This document shows positions 56,705 to 64,000 of a stretch of 64,000 nt of DNA, in pieces (position 1 is the first letter of the stretch; each line of letters opens with the position of its first letter). A program made the position numbers and the translations under genes. The notes beneath the pieces are model-generated. The model made no database searches. It was not told the DNA's origin and worked only from the letters and a program-made list of their open reading frames with translations. The stretch comes from Epiperipatus broadwayi (taxonomy: Eukaryota > Onychophora > Udeonychophora > Euonychophora > Peripatidae): positions 744,001 through 808,000 of the forward strand of contig JAQFVV010000182.1 of assembly GCA_028023455.1 (NCBI GenBank). The letters run 5' to 3'.

Positions 56705-57222
56705 GTTTGTTTGACCTAATAAATATAATGAAAGAAATAAAAATGTGGTGGAGGGCATCTCTGCTAAATTGAAGGCCAACTCTGCAAAATTGAAGGAAAT
56801 AAATGCCAAAATAAATGTGAGTTATGCTGAATTTAAGGTACAAATAGATAAATTCAGGGAATTAGAGGCCAAGTTTGCAGAAGAATTAAAAGGGTGTAGA
56901 GAAGAAATGATGGCCATTAGAGAAGAGGGCAAAGTTTGAAAAATCTAAGGAGAAAATGAGAGAGGGAACTTAAAAGATATGATGAAATTTGAAGAATCTA
57001 GAAAGAAGTGCCAAAATTTGCAAAGGCAAGTTGTGGAAGATAATAAGGCCTTAAAAAATAAATTTCAAACTTTTAAATATGAGGTGGAATACTCTTTTCA
57101 GACTGTACATGTCAATATGAGGGCTGAAGTTAAAATTGCTGTTAACCTCCAAAAGGAAGAACTTCCTCCATTTAATAAAGAGTACTGTAGGGAAATAATC
57201 CAACAGGCTAATGATGTTTAAG
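56705..57222 (+). pseudogene. Decayed coiled-coil coding sequence, unknown family
   Basis: Two frames in tandem, offset by a frameshift and stop near 56936. The first, from about 56715 to 56938, is rich in Lys, Glu, Ala and Leu with heptad-like spacing (KLKANSAKLKEINAKINVSY, KFRELEAKFAEELKG). The second, 56979-57221, continues the style (FEESRKKCQNLQRQVVEDNK) and ends in KEYCREIIQQANDV. Composition is much less AT-biased at codon level than the flanks, so this is a real coding remnant. Coiled coils of this type occur in structural proteins and in LINE ORF1 products. I do not recognise the parent and do not assign one. Confidence 0.5.
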
Positions 57223-57349
57223 GAATCTGAAATGTATGAAATGATGTTGTCACTAGGGTTTAGCAAATGATTATATAAATTAACACAGTATCAAGAAAAA
57301 TTCCAAAATAGATTTTTTCAGTTTATCTAAGAAAAAAAATTCCAAGTTT

Positions 57350-59290
57350 TCTTTATTTTATTCATAAGTCAGAAGATCTGCTTAGAACAGTTTGAGACAT
57401 CTGGAGTTATAGGTTATACCTCAGTCCCCTTCCAGGATGAAAGATTCTCTGCATTTTTTCTTATAATAACTGGGTCATCATAGTGGGGAAAGAACTGTTT
57501 ATACTTATTCTTGCTCCTCATAATCTGGTTTATCTTCTTTCTTTTCATATTTTGGTCATCTTCATCTTCTGGTAAAAGAAGAATTCTTTTAAACTTTCTA
57601 GATGAGTCATATTTCTTAAATGCATACAGTTGCTAACATCTCTGCTTAACTGTGCTGTAAGTTCTGGTTGATGTTTTTTGTATTTTGCTTCCACAGACAT
57701 TTCATTCCATAGCTTATTCACTATTACAGTTTCAATTTTAGGCTCACTTTGAACAAGCCCAGATAGATTATATTAATTTTTCTTTCTTACATTTCTATCT
57801 TGAAGGCATCTATCATTCTTTTTATAAGAATAATCTTTGTGCAAATTTTCTGTTGATATTATAAAAGACAAAACTATGGTAGTATTTGTTGGTAAAAAAC
57901 AATGCATTGTGCAAGATAATTCAGGCCACACTGCAAAGACATTTTTGTCATTCCTATGTCATACAGTAAATTTTGTTTCTTGACAGATGATTAAGATTGT
58001 CACATTATAAGCATCTTTTTGTAAAGTGCTCCCAAAACTATTTAGCAGTGGACTTGAACATTTTTATAAATTATTAGTTTCTACAGATATAAAATCAGTT
58101 TCATTGAGGTAGAAAATCTTTTTTTTTGGATGTGGAAAGGTTACTCTTTCAAAATCTGATGTAATATTTTTCATTAGATTGCTTTTTAGAAGTAAATTCT
58201 TTTATTTAAAACATCTTTATCTAGACTAAAATTAACTGCTTTATAGTCATTTATATTTTGAATATTATCTTTAACAATAATTTTTTTGCCAACTTCTTTT
58301 GAATCACTATTACTTATTTCTGATATATTTATGTTATGCTTAGAATGAGTTTCATTTATTATAGCCTCCATTTCAAAACCAGGTAACTCTAATTTAGTAG
58401 ATAAAGGAGCGTGTTATTCATGACTATAATCATTCACTTCAATTTTATGAGTTTGACTTAATGCACTTACAGCAGATGTAAAGAAGTACAATTCAAAAAT
58501 TCATCAAATTCACTATCAGGATGATTGCCATCTTCAATTTTAGCAACTGGTTTTCAATTTTGTTCATCAAATGTTCTATCATCTTCTCTAATACAACTAG
58601 GTACTGAAGAAGATACAAATAGAGTTGCTAATGGATAAAGCTCTGTATTTTCAGAATATATCAATGTGTCTTCTCTTTACACTAAAATATGTTTCAATAG
58701 ATAATTCTATTTCATGGGATGGCTGTCTTCTAGAAGTTTCTTCCTCATCATCATGCTCATGCTTTTCTCTCTGATTCTAAACTTCTTGGTTATCTTGGAC
58801 CTGTTTTCTGGGTTGATATATGAACTGCTCTTGCCTCTTGATGGCATCATAGACATTTACCATGAGTCTCTTCTTCATTTGTTGTGATTTTTCCATCATA
58901 ATGTATGATTGGCTTTTCATTTGTTTCAATATTTGAGACAACATACTCTGCTCAGCTTTTTGTTTTTTTTTTGTGATGACCTGATCCATGGATAGATGAC
59001 TTTATCAGGTTCTTTATAAGTGATTTCTGGGTTTTTTGTTTGAAATAAATCTTCCATATCCTTTGATTCAATATCTGCACTAATATTCATTCCAAATATG
59101 TTCTCTATTAATAATTTATTTGTTTTCTTTTTTTTTTAAATTGTCCATTTCCCTGAACCATATTCCAATGAAGCAGTTGTTACTGGAGCTCCCCATTTTT
59201 TCTATTTCTAAAGTCCAGCATTTCTGGCATAACTATAAGTTTCACCTACATTAAAAAATCTGATTCCACTACTAAAAATTGTTTTTTTCT
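57350..59290 (-). pseudogene. Decayed protein-coding sequence of unknown identity
   Basis: On the minus strand a long trail of codon-like sequence runs from about 59290 to 57400, broken by several stops and frameshifts. Readable parts, upstream to downstream, are KWGAPVTTASLEYGSGKW (about 59190), FGMNISADIESKDMEDLFQT (about 59095), MDQVITKKKQKAEQSMLSQI (58989 on), the run NQREKHEHDDEEETSRRQPS just past a stop at 58777, MEAIINETHSKHNINISEIS (58371 on) and SRKFKRILLLPEDEDDQNMK (about 57605). The protein was charged and probably partly disordered. AATAAA-type sequence on the minus strand near 57360 may be the old polyadenylation signal, so a processed pseudogene or retroelement ORF are both possible. 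I do not recognise the family. Confidence 0.5.
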
Positions 59291-60572
59291 CTTCTTTTTT
59301 CTTTTACATAAATATAAGTTAAGCCCCTAATGTAGTAGAAAATTGCTTCACTGTCATACAAATGTTGCACACACATAAAGCACTGTATCCAAAATGCCAC
59401 AACAAAATCATTTCAAGCATAATTATAACTTTTGTTTGTTTGTTTTTTAAATTAAATTTGGGTCATACAATCTCAGGGATTCATGGTTTAAGTTCAAGCC
59501 CCATGTTGGGCACCACTCAAAAATATGTAATGGTCAGGATAAGCTGATAACAAAAATCACCACTAGGATGATTTAAACCACCATAACTCATTCCAAGTGA
59601 CATACCATTTCACTTTATTTTTAGGCTTGGTGATCAGGGAGAGATAGAGACGTAAAACTATTTTACAAATATGATTTCTCTGTGGGAAACAAGATACCCG
59701 GTGCAATGTATATATAAGATACAAACACTTTATTAGTATTAAAATTACAAACAAATAAACAAAAGAAATGACTACTGCTTAATTGGTTGCTAGACTTATA
59801 AGATAGTGGAATTACATTAATTGGTGATTACATATGTCAAAGTTTTAATATATAACAGATATAAGGAACCTCAGATGATGAACACATTTGATCTTTGGGA
59901 CAGATATCCCTCAATCAGGTACATAATAAATAAAGCAAGATAAGTTTAATTAATTTTAGAAAATATTGTTAAACAGATAGATGCATAACTCTCGTGGTCA
60001 TAACTAATAAATGCTGAAATAGTAGGCTTTAATATACACAATAAATAAGGAAGGTGATACTGAGTTTCTAAAGTAATAAACAATTAAATAACAAGGTAGA
60101 CTGGTATATGATTGCCTCCACAATGTCATATTCAAGTTTTATAATAAGGTAACAGCAGGAATATATTTGCTTTTTGTGAAGTTAAATCCAGAATAAACAG
60201 GTCATGTAATGAAGGAATGAGCATCTTCATATAATTGTAAATACCTCTCATTAACAGGCAGAAACAATCCACTGCACTGGTAACAAGACAAAGCAAAACC
60301 CTCTGGGTCTGAAAAATGAAAGGAATGTTCCTGTATTTGCATAGAATTTATTCAGAAGGAACCCATCAAATTAAATTTTCTGAAACAGGGATATATGCCT
60401 GCTGAATAAATGTAATGAAATAAACATGAAATTAGACAACCTAGTAATGCTATTTTAGATATAATGACTATTTGGCCTTAAAATTTTAATCTATTGTAAC
60501 AAAAAAAACCCATCACTACTAATAATATGTTATGTTTCACCTAACACACTTTCAACTCTAAACATACGTGCT

Positions 60573-60575
<3 letters not shown>
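59291..60575. other. Intergenic stretch, possible SINE relic
   Basis: GGTTTAAGTTCAAGCCCCAT at about 59484 resembles a pol III B box and is followed by GTTGGGCACCA, a phrase seen in tRNA-derived SINEs. No A box or tail was placed. The rest is AT-rich without a gene. Confidence 0.35.
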
Positions 60576-60617
<42 letters not shown>

Positions 60618-60648
60618 TAAATTATATATATATATATATATATATATA
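60576..60648. repeat. Interrupted (TA)n microsatellite
   Basis: Two TA runs of about 39 and 27 bases separated by GTTTAAAT. Self-complementary over its whole length. Confidence 0.95.
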
Positions 60649-63600
60649 ACCCAAACTATTTTTGACTTAATTACTAATTGATAAAAATGTTATATGAATT
60701 CATTCTCAATAACTCTAATAGATTCCCAATGCATATTTATGGTCATCCATAGAATTCCAAGTGCCAATCTTATAACAAAATAAGAATTACATGAAGTGAA
60801 TATATTACCAATAATAGCCATTGTCTTAAGAAATGTGAGTGGTTTTGACCATTGGCTAGCTCAGATTCAGGTCAGGTGGTGTCACGGTCAAGAGTAAACA
60901 TGAATGAGAGTAAGAGTTTCAAAAAATATATAAAATACACATAAAGCAAAATATCACAACAAGATTTCTACATATGGTTTCATCATCAAATCAGATGTAT
61001 TAAATACTATTTAAAAAATGACAATTATTCTTTTTAATCACATAAGAAAAATAATATGATTTAACCCTTAACCTGTTAACTTAAATATATTTAGAGCTCT
61101 GCCATATTGATTTTGTCACACCTGCATGCAACATTCTTTCAAATATTTATTATAAATAAGTCAGATAGTGAAGATCTATAGAAAGAGATTTCCCACCTGA
61201 CTCAATATCTAATTGTGATAATTAATGTCTGCAAGTAAGAACTTAATAAAAAGTTTTTTTTTTGTTTGTTAGTTGAATTCTCATACGCAAACCTAAAGAA
61301 TTGGTTAATACTTTCTTTCTTAGTAAAATCAGTACATGAAGTTCTTTTACCTGCACATCACCAGGGAATTTGTGGAAGAATTTTTTTTTTTTACTTTTAA
61401 TAGTTCCGGTCATCACAGGTAATTAAATATAGAATCCATCGCAAGTTTTCCCATTCTTTGATTTATTATACAGTCTTCATTTAATGAGGATCTGCTTTGT
61501 GGTTCTGATATTGGTAGTTGTTTTAATCTAGAGGCATCTTGTTATTGTTGAATGTAGCAGCTGCAGTTAGTGGGAATTAGGGATTCGAGCCCGATATGTT
61601 AGGTTTTATCCCAACATTTCCTTTTTGGCTGCCATTGGGTAAACTTATAATTTTGATTTTAAAATTGAATTAACGATTCTGCTCTCAACAATTTAACCCT
61701 GCAGGGACAAGACAAAGAGCATTCTGGGTCCCTTTTTTTATAGTCCCCTCCACTCATTCTAGAAAGTTCACTCGATCTTACTTCCTGTTTTCTACAATTG
61801 TTTCCTAACCAAATTTTAGTTGAAGTGTGAAAGCTTTTATCACCTTCTGCTTTTTTTGTAATAACAAAAAAAAAAAAAAATTCATTTCTTCTGGAAATTT
61901 CTAGGCTTTTATAACATGAAATAAAACCTCATTTCTATCTCTTCAACCATTAAACCCATTTATACACATGTTTGTAACACGCACATACATACCATTTAAA
62001 AATGACAGAGCACTTCCCCCCTCATTCTGTGTATTTATATAGCCACCACTATGTAATATAATTAAGTATATGTATACCACCTACATATATGTGGAATGAC
62101 CATCACCTATTATATTAGTTGTGACAGGTTCGAACCGATTCTGTTATACTATAAAATGTAAATGGTCATGCTGTAAGTTTATAATATGTGGATCTTTATT
62201 ATATGAAGCTAAATCAGGGCTTACACAGTTATGATATATAAAAAAAACTGTCAATAAAATTATTTCCTGCTAAATTAGAGATCTGCCACATAAGTCTTAC
62301 ATATATAAAAAAAAATATTGATATGATAGCCTAATAATTGATAATATATTAAATTTAATTAAAAGTTTTTAGAGAATAAACTATTATATAAACAAAGATT
62401 TAATTTTCAACTTCAAACATTAAATTTTATTTTAAAACTGCAGATTGTTTATAAATCACCTGTATGCAGCATACATATATATATTTGTCCTTCTGTCCTT
62501 CTAAAAAAAAAATAAAGTTTTCTTTAAACATTTTAACACTTGATCTTAATTTTTAAATTTGAAAGTTTTATATAACTCATTGTAATCGTGTTAATAAATG
62601 ACATTTTGAAAAAACCAATTTTGAACGGACAAGTTTAAAATCATAAATAATAAAACAAAAACAAATTAGAATCAGTGAGGATGGATTTAAATATTGCTTT
62701 TATTTAATTTCTGAACTTTTCCTTACTATGTACGATTAATTAAGTGTGCATTATAAGAGCAATAAAAAATATTTAAATAATGCAATAAAATATCTAAATA
62801 ATATGGTAACACACATATTTTACATAATAATTAATATATAATTACTTAAGCAAGGAAAGAGAATAATAAAGAGGTTTTTTATCATTTACCAGTAAATTGA
62901 AATTTATAGAGTTAAATTAAATTATTATTTTATCAGACCATTGTGAAGAATTTTTACAACAATAGAATTGACTAGCTAGTCACTTGGTAGCATTATATAC
63001 TGGGTTCTTTGTTTTGATAGCAACTGCATAGTATGTCAGCAATAGTAGGCAGGGATCTTTAGTGGCTCTGCATGTTTATAATATCAGGGAGTCCATATTC
63101 AGCTTTTTCAAGATGGCCAGAGAAATTGTGGCAGTCTACTCACAAGTCATATCATAATGTAATTTAACAGCTTACAAAAAACTTTACAAAAGTTTACAAA
63201 TAACTACCCTTTCTTTTTTTGCCCCTATATATATTGAAGTGGTAAATCTGTAGTACATATTTAACTTCACTGCCTGATGACATTACATACCTTTAAAGTA
63301 GGGTTTGAACCTGTTTATATGTTTATTTGGTCATCCAGGAATATTAAGCACACACATATATACATATCATTTCCACCTTGTTTATTTAAAATGGTTACGT
63401 ATAACCAGTTGAATTATTATTTTAGCTTAAGTGTATTTTATTTCCAAGCTTGTAAATTCCCTTCACTTAGATAATTGTGTATGTGCGTATATGTATTATA
63501 GATATAAAAATAAATACAATTAATGTAGAGCTAAAGCAATTCCAGAAAATTCTAAAAAGTATTATTACAATTTGAAATGTCATTCTCATTTAACTATTTC

Positions 63601-63700
63601 AAGTCAAACTAAAAATCATATTCTTAAAATTATGTGCAATTTTAAAAATACGTTTAAATAATGCTTTCTGGAACGTATCGTTTACATCTTCCAATGTTGC
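60649..63700. other. AT-rich stretch without recognisable gene
   Basis: 61.48-61.80 kb is GC-richer, with a B-box-like GGGATTCGAGCCCG at about 61582. GGTTCGAACCG at about 62130 is a palindromic B-box-like word without an A box. At about 60960-61000 (minus) a GATGATGAAACC word resembles terminal-repeat sequence of PLEs but does not fold as a hammerhead. No gene is called. Confidence 0.45.
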
Positions 63701-63915
63701 TAAATTTCAAGTATAGGAGGAGCAGAAGTTCTAGGAATGCACAGAAGGAGTTCAAATCACTCTTCTCTCTCATATTCGTTTAGAGAGTGGAAACAAAATG
63801 AACTGTGAGTAAAAGCAATTTGCCTCCCTGATCTTAAATCGTCTCTGTCCTGCCTTCTACCATGCCATCGCTACTTGAGAACTGTTATGTTTAACTGTGA
63901 AAGAACTATTGGAAG

Positions 63916-63973
63916 ATGTTTACCATTATTTTGTCAATATTCTGCCTTTGCATCCAAACTTCATGTTTTTATG
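63916..63973 (+). CDS. Candidate first coding exon of a secreted-protein gene (5' end only)
   Basis: ATG at 63916 opens a frame reading MFTIILSIFCLCIQTSCFY plus one base, followed at 63974 by GTAAAT, an acceptable splice donor. The peptide has the short N region, hydrophobic core and small/polar end of a signal peptide. The first in-frame stop upstream is five codons before the ATG, so the start is the first available one. A phase-1 intron right after a signal peptide is a common arrangement in animal secreted and membrane proteins. The preceding 130 bases are the least AT-rich for several kilobases, as expected for a 5' UTR. The next exon would lie beyond the window, so chance cannot be excluded. 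Confidence 0.35.
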
Positions 63974-64000
63974 GTAAATGGCCGCCATAAATACTAAAGG

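Noticed and set aside
60950-61010. Hammerhead-like GATGATGAAACC on the minus strand
   Set aside because: No stem II between the core-like and GAAA-like parts and no stem I.
62120-62145. B-box-like GGTTCGAACCG
   Set aside because: A palindromic word without A box, cloverleaf or flanking duplication.

Overview
The window looks like nuclear DNA of an animal, most likely an invertebrate. It is strongly AT-rich and rich in microsatellites, has almost no protein-coding capacity, and has no operons or ribosome binding sites. What it does contain is typical of metazoan intergenic sequence: Penelope-like elements (PLEs) with GIY-YIG endonuclease modules, decayed RTE-type LINEs, a tRNA-derived SINE with target-site duplication, a complete Merlin DNA transposon, and many inverted-repeat (fold-back) repeats. 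I cannot fix the species; a mollusc is only a guess.

Layout. 1-3.5 kb is featureless. 3.5-4.5 kb holds a decayed copy of a fold-back family (here family A), with further copies at 9.95-10.17, 22.3-22.96 and 29.57-30.06 kb. 5.02-5.15 kb is a short tRNA-derived SINE. 6.3-6.9 kb is a PLE C-terminal fragment. 11.4-11.75 kb is a 59-bp minisatellite. 12.5-15.86 kb is a Merlin transposon with an 8-bp TSD, TIRs of about 47 bp and an intact DDE transposase. 16.4-16.9 kb is a fold-back repeat (family D). 18.28-19.26 kb is a PLE 3' fragment between inverted terminal repeats. 19.4-19.96 kb is a LINE endonuclease relic. 25.8-26.3, 28.2-28.6 and 37.7-39.26 kb hold family B repeats. 31.06-31.89 kb is a large palindrome (family C). 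44.8-46.6 kb is an RTE reverse-transcriptase relic interrupted by another palindrome (family E). 52.3-53.0 kb is a family E element carrying a PLE endonuclease remnant. 56.7-59.3 kb contains decayed coding sequence of unknown identity. The last 100 bases may hold the first coding exon of a secreted-protein gene.

The main discovery candidate is a set of self-cleaving-ribozyme motifs. At least three unrelated repeat families (A, B and D) carry type I hammerhead ribozyme folds (CUGANGA core, stem II hairpin, GAAA, stem I) with a tiny self-complementary stem III. Family A reads ACU/AGU with a GUC cleavage site. Family B reads AUAC/GUAU. Family D reads ACCAA/UUGGU. Minimal, palindromic stem III, tandem or inverted dimeric arrangement, and association with PLEs are the known hallmarks of hammerheads in PLE terminal repeats and in retrozyme-like circular-RNA retroelements. 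Family B has four near-identical copies arranged as a direct tandem facing an inverted tandem. Family C and the PLE repeats carry weaker hammerhead-like motifs.

The elements interact mainly as parasites. PLE or LINE machinery presumably moved the SINE and the ribozyme-bearing repeats, and family E landed inside an RTE LINE. All functional statements are inferences from the sequence alone.
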